Assembly (NCBI GenBank): GCA_017990795.1
Contig: JAGNNG010000102.1
Location: forward strand, 1-6,707
DNA length: 6,707 nt
Reading direction: 5' to 3'
From: Deltaproteobacteria bacterium
GTDB lineage: Bacteria; Myxococcota_A; Polyangia; Palsa-1104; JAEUJZ01
A model generated the notes under the pieces. The model made no database searches and was not told the origin of the DNA. It saw only the letters and a program-made list of their open reading frames with translations. Positions within the stretch are counted from its first letter, which is position 1. Each line of letters opens with the position of its first letter. The translations under genes and the position numbers were made by a program. This document shows positions 1-5,299 of this stretch, piece after piece.

Positions 1-734
1 ACGACAGCGTACAGGTGCTGGAAAACCTGCGGCTGGTCAACGCGCTGCCGCAAGCGGTGGATCCCGGACCTACGGGCTTGCGCATACCACTCGCTGAGGG
101 CGCGATGTCGGCGCAGGTGGTGCCGGGTGGCCCCGTCAATGTGTCGATTGATTCGTCGGGAGACGGCCCACCGGTGGCCGTGTGGAAGGGCCCCATTCCC
201 GCCGGAGACAGCGAAGTCCGCGTCGCCTTCCTGATGCGTCATCGCGGCAACATCAACTTCCGCCAAGCCGTCACCGTACCCGTGCAGGGCCTGCGCCTGA
301 TCATGGAGCAGCTGCCCGAGATCCGCGTCGAGGATGTCGCCGAGCAAGAGAGCCGCAAGTTCCAAGGCCGCGATCTGGTCCTGGCGACGCTCAAGGCTCC
401 GGCCCCGGGCGGCTTTATCGCGTTTAAGGTTCAGGGACTGCCAGCAGAGATGATGACGGTGCGTTATCTGGCTGGCGTACTGGCGGCGGTGATTGCCCTG
501 CTATTTACCTACCTGGCGATGAGTGGCCGCGCTGCCGTCGAAGAAGCCAACAAGCGCCGTCGCCAAAAGCTAGAGCATCAGCGCGAGACGCTACTGGCGG
601 CGATCCTGCAGAACGAAGAGCGGGCACTCAAGGGTGACGCTGGCGACGCTGGCAAGAAGGCCAAGCCCACGGCGGAGCTGATGAGCAAGCTAGAGGAAGT
701 CTACCGCCTCCTGGACGAGCTGGATGCAAGCTGA
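1..734 (+). CDS. membrane-anchored protein upstream of ccmA, 5'-truncated
   Basis: The frame is open from the window edge (first full codon at 3), so the N-terminus is missing; 243 residues are visible. Residues ~1-150 are rich in short beta-type stretches with many Pro and Gly, and probably form an extracytoplasmic beta domain. One hydrophobic helix follows at ~153-173 (starting VRYLAGVLAAVIALL). After it comes a basic stop-transfer stretch (NKRRRQK) and a charged helical tail (~180-240) with RETLLAAILQNEERA and ELMSKLEEVYRLLDEL, which looks coiled-coil-like. The stop overlaps the ccmA start by 11 nt, which argues for translational coupling and a role with the heme-handling ABC complex. From memory, many deltaproteobacterial ccm loci carry a comparable protein (beta domain, one span, helical tail) just before ccmA; no function is established for it that I can name. 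A CcmH/CcmI-like role is possible but unsupported: no CxxC motif is visible in this part. The coding call is firm; the function is unknown. Confidence 0.85.
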   Translation, partial: DSVQVLENLRLVNALPQAVDPGPTGLRIPLAEGAMSAQVVPGGPVNVSIDSSGDGPPVAVWKGPIPAGDSEVRVAFLMRHRGNINFRQAVTVPVQGLRLIMEQLPEIRVEDVAEQESRKFQGRDLVLATLKAPAPGGFIAFKVQGLPAEMMTVRYLAGVLAAVIALLFTYLAMSGRAAVEEANKRRRQKLEHQRETLLAAILQNEERALKGDAGDAGKKAKPTAELMSKLEEVYRLLDELDAS

Positions 735-1539
735 CCGAGAAAGCCTCAAACTCGGTCTGACCTCTGTCGAGCTTCGTGGGCTGTATAAAGATTACGGAAG
801 ACAGCGCGCGCTGTCCGATGTCTCGCTGACGCTGAAGGCGGGACGGGTGGTGGCGCTGTTGGGTGAAAACGGCGCGGGGAAGTCGACCCTGCTTGGCATC
901 TTGGCGATGCTGATTCGGCCTACGCGCGGGCAGGTGCTGTGCGATGGTCAGCCGATGGACGCGCTGGATCCGCTGCGCCTGCGCCGAAGCCTGGGCGTGC
1001 TGTCGCATGAGCCCCGCTGCTACGCCGATCTGTCGCCGCGCGAAAACCTGCTGTTCTTTGCGCAGCTGTATGGCGTCTCGGCGCAGGCGGACGCGTCGGC
1101 CCGCGGTCGTAGCCAGCTGGTCAGCGAAGCGCTGGAGCGTGTCGGTATCGCCCGCGCAGCCGACCGTCCCGCACGCACGCTGTCCCGAGGCATGCTGCAG
1201 CGCCTGGCGATCGCCCGCACCTTGCTGCCCCAGCCCGAACTGCTGCTGCTCGACGAGCCCTACACCGGTCTGGATCGCGAAGGCGTGGCGCTGCTGACTC
1301 GCCTCCTCGCCGAGGAACGCGAGCGTGGCGCCCTTATCGTCGTCATCAGCCACGACTTTGAGGCCGTTGCTCCGGTTACCGATCAAGCTGCCGTGCTGCT
1401 GCGCGGACGCCTGCAGGCGCAGGCTGAATACGCACCAGGCACCTGCCAAGGCTCGCAGCTGCTGACCCTATACCAAGAGGCCGCCAAGCGCGCGCACAGC
1501 CCTAAAAGCAAGCCAGGCCCCATCCAGGAGGCGCTATGA
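724..1539 (+). CDS. ccmA: heme-handling ABC transporter ATP-binding protein CcmA
   Basis: This is the ATPase of the CcmABCD complex, whose ATP hydrolysis drives release of heme-loaded CcmE for cytochrome c maturation. It should sit on the cytoplasmic face of the inner membrane. All ABC landmarks are present in 271 residues: Walker A GENGAGKST (47-55), signature LSRGMLQR (153-160), Walker B LLLLDEP (173-179), D-loop TGLD (181-184) and switch His210. The region before the helical domain reads SHEPRCYADLSPREN; it aligns with the GHQPG...LT..EN type of CcmA but has Glu96 where Gln would be expected. The family assignment rests on this pattern and on the ccmB and ccmC genes that follow. Compared with enteric CcmA (about 205 residues) the C-terminus is some 50 residues longer and basic, ending after ccmB has begun. 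The ATG at 724 is preceded by a weak GGACGAG and lies inside the upstream gene, suggesting coupled translation. A generic ABC ATPase is the only alternative, and context makes it unlikely. Confidence 0.93.
   Translation: MQADRESLKLGLTSVELRGLYKDYGRQRALSDVSLTLKAGRVVALLGENGAGKSTLLGILAMLIRPTRGQVLCDGQPMDALDPLRLRRSLGVLSHEPRCYADLSPRENLLFFAQLYGVSAQADASARGRSQLVSEALERVGIARAADRPARTLSRGMLQRLAIARTLLPQPELLLLDEPYTGLDREGVALLTRLLAEERERGALIVVISHDFEAVAPVTDQAAVLLRGRLQAQAEYAPGTCQGSQLLTLYQEAAKRAHSPKSKPGPIQEAL
1526..1531 (+). promoter_or_regulatory. strong ribosome binding site of ccmB
   Basis: A perfect AGGAGG lies 4 nt before the ATG at 1536, within the end of ccmA. It fixes the ccmB start. Together with the ATGA stop/start overlap it suggests efficient initiation in addition to re-initiation. 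Confidence 0.8.
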
Positions 1540-2252
1540 GCAGCTTTGTGGGGCCTCCGCCTTCTTTTTTCCGTCAGCTGGCGATGCTGCTGTGGAAAGA
1601 CGTCAAGGTCGAGCTGCGCGCCGGCGAGATGGTCTACGCGACGCTGCTGTTCTCCGGAATCATCGTGCTGCTGTTCTCGTTCGCATTCCTTGGCGGAACT
1701 CCACCGACGGTCGAAGTGATGGCTGGAGTGCTGTGGGTCGCGCTGTCGCTGTCCGGCATGCTGGGCATCAGCCGTAGCTTCGAGCGCGAACGAGAAGCCG
1801 ACACCCTGCGCGCGCTGCTGCTGGCCCCCGTCGAGCGCTCGGCGCTGTATCTGTCCAAGCTGCTGTCGATCTCGCTGCTGATGCTGCTGGTGTGCTGCGT
1901 GGTGGTGCCAGGCCTGTGTCTGTTGTTCCAAATGAGCGTCGGTGGACCAGGTGCCTGGCTGCGCCTGCTGGGCCTTTTGACCTTGGGCATCTTGGGCTTT
2001 GCCGCTGTCGCCGCTCTGTTTGGGGCCTCGCTGGGTCGGGCGCGCGTGCGCGAGGTCCTACTGCCGCTGCTGGTGTATCCGCTGGTGGTGCCGGTGCTGC
2101 TTGCCGGCGCGCGTGGCACCTACGGCATCCTATACGGCACACCCGAGAGCCTGGCCGATGCCACCCGCTGGCTTAAGTTCCTGCTCGCCTTTGACTGCAT
2201 GGCCATCATCGGCGGGCTGTGGCTGTTTGAACCCCTGTGCGCCACCGAGTAA
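1536..2252 (+). CDS. ccmB: heme exporter permease subunit CcmB
   Basis: CcmB is the membrane subunit that partners the CcmA ATPase in the CcmABCD complex of System I. The protein has 238 residues, close to the usual ~220. About six hydrophobic segments can be read, near 34-52, 60-79, 106-128, 143-165, 173-192 and 213-231. Family hallmarks are the N-terminal cytoplasmic helix LLWKDVKVELRAGE followed by the first span, the loop FEREREADTLRALLLAPVER (82-101) leading to LYLSK, and LLPLLVYPLVVPVLLAG (175-191), matching the CcmB pattern of a charged loop plus a Pro-rich fifth span. Its ATG overlaps the ccmA stop as ATGA, and ccmC follows after 24 nt, so the genes are almost certainly co-transcribed. 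The call is secure; the older name 'heme exporter' is historical, since heme export by CcmAB is not supported by experiment in model systems. Confidence 0.93.
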   Translation: MSSFVGPPPSFFRQLAMLLWKDVKVELRAGEMVYATLLFSGIIVLLFSFAFLGGTPPTVEVMAGVLWVALSLSGMLGISRSFEREREADTLRALLLAPVERSALYLSKLLSISLLMLLVCCVVVPGLCLLFQMSVGGPGAWLRLLGLLTLGILGFAAVAALFGASLGRARVREVLLPLLVYPLVVPVLLAGARGTYGILYGTPESLADATRWLKFLLAFDCMAIIGGLWLFEPLCATE

Positions 2253-2263
2253 AGTGCGCCTGG

Positions 2264-2275
2264 TGAGGTACCTCA
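2264..2275 (+). promoter_or_regulatory. ccmC ribosome binding site inside a 12-bp palindrome
   Basis: TGAGGTACCTCA is a perfect 12-bp palindrome ending 1 nt before the ccmC GTG at 2277. The only good Shine-Dalgarno match, GGTGAGG (2262-2268), overlaps its left arm. As RNA it could fold into a 4-bp stem with a GTAC loop that occludes the ribosome binding site. As DNA it could be a dyad for a regulator. Either role is an inference; the palindrome itself is directly visible. Confidence 0.5.
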
Positions 2276-2276
2276 A

Positions 2277-2981
2277 GTGACCCCAAAAGAAGCATCTAGA
2301 CCGACGCTGTCGATTACTATGTGGGCGATGTTAGCGCTGTCGATTGCGGGCATGCTGCTTGCTCCGCAGCTGATCATGCGGGCCCCGACTGAGCCCACGA
2401 TGGGCTTTGTGCAGCGCATCTTTTACTTCCATGTGCCCTGCGCGTGGCTGGCCATGCTGGGCGCGTTTGTCGCCGGTATCGGCAGCGCCGTCTATCTATT
2501 CAAGGGCTCCGAGCGCGCCGAGCAAATCGCCGCTGCTGCCGCCGAGCTAACGGTCCTGTTCGGCCTGTGCGTCATCGTCAGCGGCCCACTGTGGGCGCGC
2601 AAAGCCTGGGGCGTGTTCTGGCAGTGGGACGTGCGCCTGACGACGACGGCTCTACTTTGGATCATCTTTGTGGCCTATCTGTTTGCCCGTCGCTACGGCG
2701 GTCCCGGCGGGCGTCGCCTGTCTGCAGGTCTGGCGCTGTTTGGAGCCGCCGACGTGCCGATGATTTATATCTCGGTGTCGATCTGGCGCACGATTCACCC
2801 CAAGACCAGCGTCGTGCCAAGCCTAGATCCGGGGATGCGGCCAGCGTTTTGGCTGTCGATGCTAACCTTCACGGTGCTGTTCGTGGTGCTGATGCAGATG
2901 CGACTACGACTAGAGCAAGCGCGCGCACGCTACAGCAGCTTGTATCTGCAGGCGCAAGATGCGGGGCTTATCGATGACTAA
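2277..2981 (+). CDS. ccmC: heme-handling protein CcmC (WWD family)
   Basis: CcmC binds heme at the periplasmic face of the inner membrane and is required to attach it to the CcmE chaperone. The 234-residue protein carries the WWD signature KAWGVFWQWDVRLTTTALLW (109-128), with the core WGVFWQWD at 111-118. It also has the two conserved heme-ligand histidines expected for this family: His52 in FYFHVPCAW and His174 in SIWRTIHP. About six hydrophobic spans are readable (~15-33, 55-75, 90-106, 121-137, 149-168, 189-207), close to the ~245-residue enteric protein. The GTG at 2277 is preferred because GGTGAGG lies 8 nt upstream. An ATG at residue 15 is possible but would cut into the first span and lacks a comparable binding site. 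The C-terminal tail is Arg-rich and probably cytoplasmic. Related WWD proteins (CcmF, CcsA) are much larger or lack this arrangement, so CcmC is the secure choice. Confidence 0.95.
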   Translation: MTPKEASRPTLSITMWAMLALSIAGMLLAPQLIMRAPTEPTMGFVQRIFYFHVPCAWLAMLGAFVAGIGSAVYLFKGSERAEQIAAAAAELTVLFGLCVIVSGPLWARKAWGVFWQWDVRLTTTALLWIIFVAYLFARRYGGPGGRRLSAGLALFGAADVPMIYISVSIWRTIHPKTSVVPSLDPGMRPAFWLSMLTFTVLFVVLMQMRLRLEQARARYSSLYLQAQDAGLIDD

Positions 2982-3041
2982 ACCAGCGACGATATCAGCC
3001 ACCATCCCGCACCGCGAACAGTTAACGCTCACAACTATTAC

Positions 3042-3055
3042 AGCCAGCAATGGCT
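3042..3055 (+). promoter_or_regulatory. GCAA-tetraloop hairpin in the leader of the CcmD-like gene
   Basis: AGCCA-GCAA-TGGCT forms a perfect 5-bp stem closed by a GNRA-type tetraloop, 23 nt before the ATG at 3079. It lies in the largest gap of the operon (2982-3078). The octamer GCTCACAA also occurs twice here, at 3027-3034 and 3053-3060; the second copy overlaps the hairpin's right arm. No U-tract follows, so it is not a classical terminator. It might stabilise a processed mRNA end or modulate translation; that is inference. Confidence 0.4.
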
Positions 3056-3067
3056 CACAAAAACACA

Positions 3068-3073
3068 TGAGGA
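3068..3073 (+). promoter_or_regulatory. ribosome binding site that decides the CcmD-like start
   Basis: TGAGGA lies 5 nt before the ATG at 3079. It includes part of an earlier in-frame ATG at 3067, so it selects 3079 as the start. Confidence 0.6.
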
Positions 3074-3078
3074 CGGTC

Positions 3079-3456
3079 ATGACAGCGCGACTTTGCGGCG
3101 GACTTTTGGCGGGGCTGTTGCTGCTACCCACGCTTGGATATGCGGACATTCCACCTCAGGCGTTGCCGTCTCGGGCCGCGGTGGCACCGACTGCAGCGAC
3201 GACCCCGGCAGCGACTCCCAGCGCTGCGCCCAAAGCCGATGCTGAAGGCTTTGTCCCTGACAGCCGCCCGCCAAACATGACCAACGTCGAGGAAGGCATG
3301 CCTGCGGCGCCGCTGGTTGCCGGTGCTTATGGCTTTATCTGGCTGGCGGTGCTGGTCTTTGTCGCGTACACCGCCAAGCGCGCCGCCAACCTGGAAGGCG
3401 AGATCGCGCACCTAGCCGAGCGCATCGGCAGCGCCGAGGCTGCCAGCAAGAGCTAA
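3079..3456 (+). CDS. CcmD-family protein with signal peptide and Pro/Ala linker
   Basis: This is probably the CcmD-type small subunit of the heme-handling complex, here in an enlarged form. With the start at 3079 it has 125 residues. Residues 1-22 form a signal-peptide-like segment (Arg4, hydrophobic LCGGLLAGLLLLPTLG, then YA|D as a plausible cleavage site). Residues ~23-56 are a Pro/Ala/Thr-rich linker, and ~57-76 are more polar. Residues ~78-98 are a membrane span (APLVAGAYGFIWLAVLVFVA), followed by a charged helical tail (RAANLEGEIAHLAERI). The 'AYGFIWLAVL...' span plus short coiled tail resembles the CcmD-family proteins of non-enteric bacteria, and the position straight after ccmC fits. 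Those proteins usually consist of little more than the span and tail, so the secreted N-terminal part is unusual. Earlier in-frame ATGs at 2974 and 3067 exist, but the first would bury the signal sequence and neither has a good binding site. CcmD-like identity is inferred from layout and position, not strong sequence identity. Confidence 0.75.
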   Translation: MTARLCGGLLAGLLLLPTLGYADIPPQALPSRAAVAPTAATTPAATPSAAPKADAEGFVPDSRPPNMTNVEEGMPAAPLVAGAYGFIWLAVLVFVAYTAKRAANLEGEIAHLAERIGSAEAASKS

Positions 3457-3465
3457 GCGACACCG

Positions 3466-3684
3466 ATGCCAACCATTGCACACGTAATCTACATCCCGGC
3501 GATGCTGATGCTGGGCATCGTCCTCGGGTATGTGCTGGGTAGCCGAGCCGCGCGCGATGCTTTTGCCGCCGAGCAAGCCCGCAAAGAAGCCCGTGCTGCC
3601 CGCCGCGCCGCCCGAGATGCCAACCCAAGTCCGACCGCAGAAGCCAAAGCAACCGACGCTGAGTCGGATTCATCCACGACTTGA
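3466..3684 (+). CDS. small single-span membrane protein, unknown function
   Basis: This gene encodes 72 residues and starts 9 nt after the CcmD-like stop, on the same strand, so it is probably the last gene of the ccm operon in this window. The N-terminus is a membrane span at ~5-25 (HVIYIPAMLMLGIVLGYVLG). An Ala/Arg/Lys/Glu-rich helix follows at ~28-52 (ARDAFAAEQARKEARAARRA), then a polar, acidic Ser/Thr-rich end. Positive residues after the span predict a cytoplasmic C-terminus. No ribosome binding site stands out before the ATG (GCGACACCG), so translation may depend on coupling to the preceding gene. I do not recognise a family. It resembles the C-terminal half of the CcmD-like protein in layout (span plus charged helix), so it could be a second small subunit of the same complex; that is speculation. 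Spacing, strand and amphipathic composition favour a real gene, but it is short. Confidence 0.65.
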   Translation: MPTIAHVIYIPAMLMLGIVLGYVLGSRAARDAFAAEQARKEARAARRAARDANPSPTAEAKATDAESDSSTT

Positions 3685-3709
3685 TCAAGCCGCGCGGCGG
3701 CGGTGACTC
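3685..3709. other. convergent gene junction with short palindromes
   Basis: Only 25 nt separate the stop codons of the + strand ccm operon and the - strand carboxypeptidase gene. TTGATCAA (3681-3688) and GCCGCGCGGC (3689-3698) are adjacent perfect palindromes, the first overlapping the upstream stop. Neither is followed by a U-tract on either strand, so no intrinsic terminator can be claimed; termination may be factor-dependent or the transcripts may overlap. Confidence 0.4.
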
Positions 3710-4657
3710 CTAGCCGACTGCACCTTCCAAAAAGACGATGCGGCCTTGCTGCGGCTCGACGCGGACCAGGACGCCAAGTGGCACCGCGCGGTTGCGAGCA
3801 CCGTGCCCGATAGCAGCCGTCGCCAGCACCGGCACACCCAGTGCACCGAAGTGCTGCGCAATCACCGACAGAGCCGAGGGATGACTGGGCGGTCCCTCAC
3901 AGCGCACCAAGTCCCCGACGAGCACAGCACAGACATCGGCCAGCATGCCAGCCAGCTGCAGCTGCGCCAGTGCGCGGTCGATGCGATAAGGCGCCTCTGT
4001 GACTTCTTCGAGGAGCAGTACCACTGGCCCACCGGGTCGCAGCGCACTTGCCAGCGAGGTGCCGCACAGCCTCGACAGAACCTCCAAGTTGCCGCCTAGT
4101 AACCGCCCTGTCGTCGGTGGAGTCATGACCGTGACCGACGACAGATCGGTCAGTGGCGGCGGCGGTGAAGAGTCCTCCAGTAGCGTCCACAGGCTGCTCT
4201 GATCTGCGTCGGAGAGCTCACCAAGCTGAGTGACGACCGGCCCGTGTATGGTCACCAGCCGCCGCTGATGCGCCCAGGCGTGCAGCACGGTGACGTCCGA
4301 AAAGCCGACGATGGGCACAGCCCGCAGCTCCTCGGTACGCACCGTTTGCAGAGACGAAACCAGCCGCAAGAGACCATGGCCGCCACGGGCCGCAATCACG
4401 GCACCGAGAGAAGCATCACCCAGCGCCCAGCGCAGCTCTGCCAAGCGTCGGCCATCACTGCCTGCCCAAAAGCCTGTTTGCGAAAAAAGACCGAGGCTGC
4501 TCTCGACTTGATAGCGCGCGGACAGACGCTCCAGGCCTTGTGCGTAGCGCTCTGGCGGCACCGGGCCCGATGCAGCGACGACAGCGACTCGTGCACCAAA
4601 ACGCAGTGCCCGGCCCCGTCGCCACGCGTTCGCAGAGGATGAAATCGGCAAGCTCAC
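3710..4657 (-). CDS. S66-family LD-carboxypeptidase (murein tetrapeptide carboxypeptidase-like)
   Basis: S66 LD-carboxypeptidases cleave the L,D-bond of muropeptide tetrapeptides, releasing the terminal D-Ala during peptidoglycan recycling; the MccF branch instead detoxifies microcin C-type compounds. The 315 residues match the family length (~300). The expected landmarks occur in order: AASGP (28-32), AARGGHGLLRLV (89-100), nucleophile Ser120 in VGFSDVTVLH (aligning with Ser106 of the E. coli GHSD motif), GRLLGGNLEVL (184-194), LLLEEVTEAPYRIDR (214-228) with the catalytic Glu, and AIGHGARNRAVPLG (282-295) with the catalytic His285. No signal peptide is seen, so it is cytoplasmic, as LdcA is. 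The GTG start is forced: an in-frame TAG lies three codons upstream. The only Shine-Dalgarno-like sequence is a weak GGCGGC that sits in or beside a hairpin. The gene follows the PilZ-like gene by 45 nt and may be co-transcribed with it. LdcA is more likely than MccF given the compact AARGGHG motif and short length, but the symbol is withheld. Confidence 0.9.
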   Translation of the reverse strand: MSLPISSSANAWRRGRALRFGARVAVVAASGPVPPERYAQGLERLSARYQVESSLGLFSQTGFWAGSDGRRLAELRWALGDASLGAVIAARGGHGLLRLVSSLQTVRTEELRAVPIVGFSDVTVLHAWAHQRRLVTIHGPVVTQLGELSDADQSSLWTLLEDSSPPPPLTDLSSVTVMTPPTTGRLLGGNLEVLSRLCGTSLASALRPGGPVVLLLEEVTEAPYRIDRALAQLQLAGMLADVCAVLVGDLVRCEGPPSHPSALSVIAQHFGALGVPVLATAAIGHGARNRAVPLGVLVRVEPQQGRIVFLEGAVG

Positions 4658-4660
4658 GCC

Positions 4661-4685
4661 GCCACGCTAGCAAATTTGGCGTGGC
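4661..4685 (-). promoter_or_regulatory. hairpin covering the translation start region of the carboxypeptidase gene
   Basis: GCCACGC (4661-4667) and GCGTGGC (4679-4685) are perfect 7-bp inverted repeats around an 11-nt loop that itself contains the palindrome CAAATTTG. In the - strand transcript the 3' arm ends 3 nt before the GTG at 4657, so folding would hide the ribosome binding region. The stem can be extended by CGCC/GGCG across a 3-nt bulge, taking in the start codon. It has no U-tract, so translational control or mRNA processing fits better than termination. Confidence 0.5.
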
Positions 4686-4689
4686 AGCG

Positions 4690-4702
4690 GCGAGATGCTC
4701 GC
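4690..4702 (-). promoter_or_regulatory. compact hairpin directly after the PilZ-like stop codon
   Basis: GCGAG-ATG-CTCGC is a perfect 5-bp stem with a 3-nt loop, abutting the TAA of the PilZ-like gene. It is stacked 4 nt from the next hairpin, so nearly the whole 45-nt intergenic stretch can be double-stranded RNA. It could be an mRNA stability element or weak attenuator. No T-run follows on the - strand. Confidence 0.4.
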
Positions 4703-5299
4703 TTAGCGCTTGCGCGGCTTTTTCTTGGCAGCCTTGGCGGTCGGCGCTTTCTTGTCACCACCTTTGCCAGCAGCCTTGTCGTCGTCTTCCTCGTCAGTGG
4801 CACTGCCGTCAGCCCCTTCACTCGGCGTACGACGAGAAGCCGCACCATCGACTTTGGCCTCTGCAGGCTTGCTGTCGTCGGTCTTGGCCTCGACTGTCGG
4901 CTCAGTCGCTTCGACCGCCGCCGCAACCACGGGCTCTGTCACCACAGGGACAGCCGCGGGCTCGGGCTCGACGACAGGCGCTGCCACAACAACCGGCTCA
5001 GGCAGAGCGATCACCACCGGCTCGGGCTCAAACTCGACCACGCCCACCACTTTTGCCTCTAGTGTCTTTAGCCAGCGCGGCAGCAGCTTGCCTTCACTCG
5101 GCACCACCAGCATCCCAGAGCCCGTGCCCTCGTGGACTCGACGCACCCGACCCTGCAGCGCGTGCTCTCCGGCCCGGACCTGCAGCGCCGTCGCTACCGG
5201 CATAGGCCCATCCACTTCGATGAACAGTCCTCCATCTTGCAGACGGAAAGAAGGGCCCTTAGCGATAGTAAGACCTTGATAGATGACTTCTATGCTCAT
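4703..5299 (-). CDS. PilZ-like domain protein with low-complexity charged tail
   Basis: The 198 residues (from ATG at 5299) fall into three parts. Residues ~1-85 look like a small beta barrel of PilZ type: SFRLQDGGLFIEVDGPMPVATALQVR followed by ALQGRVRRV and GSGMLVV, echoing the 'GGlfi...plpvGt.v...l.G.V..v...gmGv.F' pattern. The RxxxR and (D/N)xSxxG c-di-GMP ligands are not recognisable, so nucleotide binding is doubtful. Residues ~90-135 are an imperfect run of EPEPVV/PVVEPEP/TEPVV units, and GGCTCGGGCTC recurs in the DNA 60 nt apart (4959-4969 and 5019-5029). Residues ~137-198 are acidic then strongly basic, ending KAAKKKPRKR, as in proteins with disordered nucleic-acid- or membrane-contacting tails. 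The gene is divergent from glmS and precedes the carboxypeptidase gene. A TTG at 5317 would add six residues; ATG is preferred although no clear ribosome binding site precedes either. The domain call is tentative; the role is unknown. Confidence 0.72.
   Translation of the reverse strand: MSIEVIYQGLTIAKGPSFRLQDGGLFIEVDGPMPVATALQVRAGEHALQGRVRRVHEGTGSGMLVVPSEGKLLPRWLKTLEAKVVGVVEFEPEPVVIALPEPVVVAAPVVEPEPAAVPVVTEPVVAAAVEATEPTVEAKTDDSKPAEAKVDGAASRRTPSEGADGSATDEEDDDKAAGKGGDKKAPTAKAAKKKPRKR

Noticed and set aside
628..1449. A 273-codon open frame on the - strand opposite ccmA
   Set aside because: It is Gln/Arg/Ala-rich with no recognisable motif, and lies wholly opposite a well-supported ABC ATPase gene; typical antisense artefact of G+C-rich coding DNA.
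1383..2142. Several - strand frames opposite the ccmA end and ccmB
   Set aside because: They are His/Gln- or Ser/Arg-rich, have no plausible starts or domains, and oppose the clear CcmB coding sequence.
2974..3078. Upstream-extended start of the CcmD-like gene at 2974 (overlapping the ccmC stop)
   Set aside because: The frame is open, but the added residues would put 35 polar residues before the signal sequence, the DNA is A/T-richer and non-coding in look, and a good ribosome binding site points to 3079.
3681..3700. Intrinsic terminator at the convergent junction
   Set aside because: The palindromes give stems of only about 3 bp with loops, and no T-run follows on either strand.
4244..4642. 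+ strand frames opposite the LD-carboxypeptidase gene
   Set aside because: No motifs, and the opposite strand encodes every catalytic motif of the S66 family in order.
4710..5279. A 189-codon + strand frame that looks like a signal peptide plus Ser/Thr-rich secreted protein
   Set aside because: The hydrophobic start is the complement of the Lys-rich tail and the Ser/Thr-rich part is the complement of the Pro/Val/Glu repeats of the - strand PilZ-like gene. The - strand reading has a plausible domain and gene context; the + strand reading has neither.
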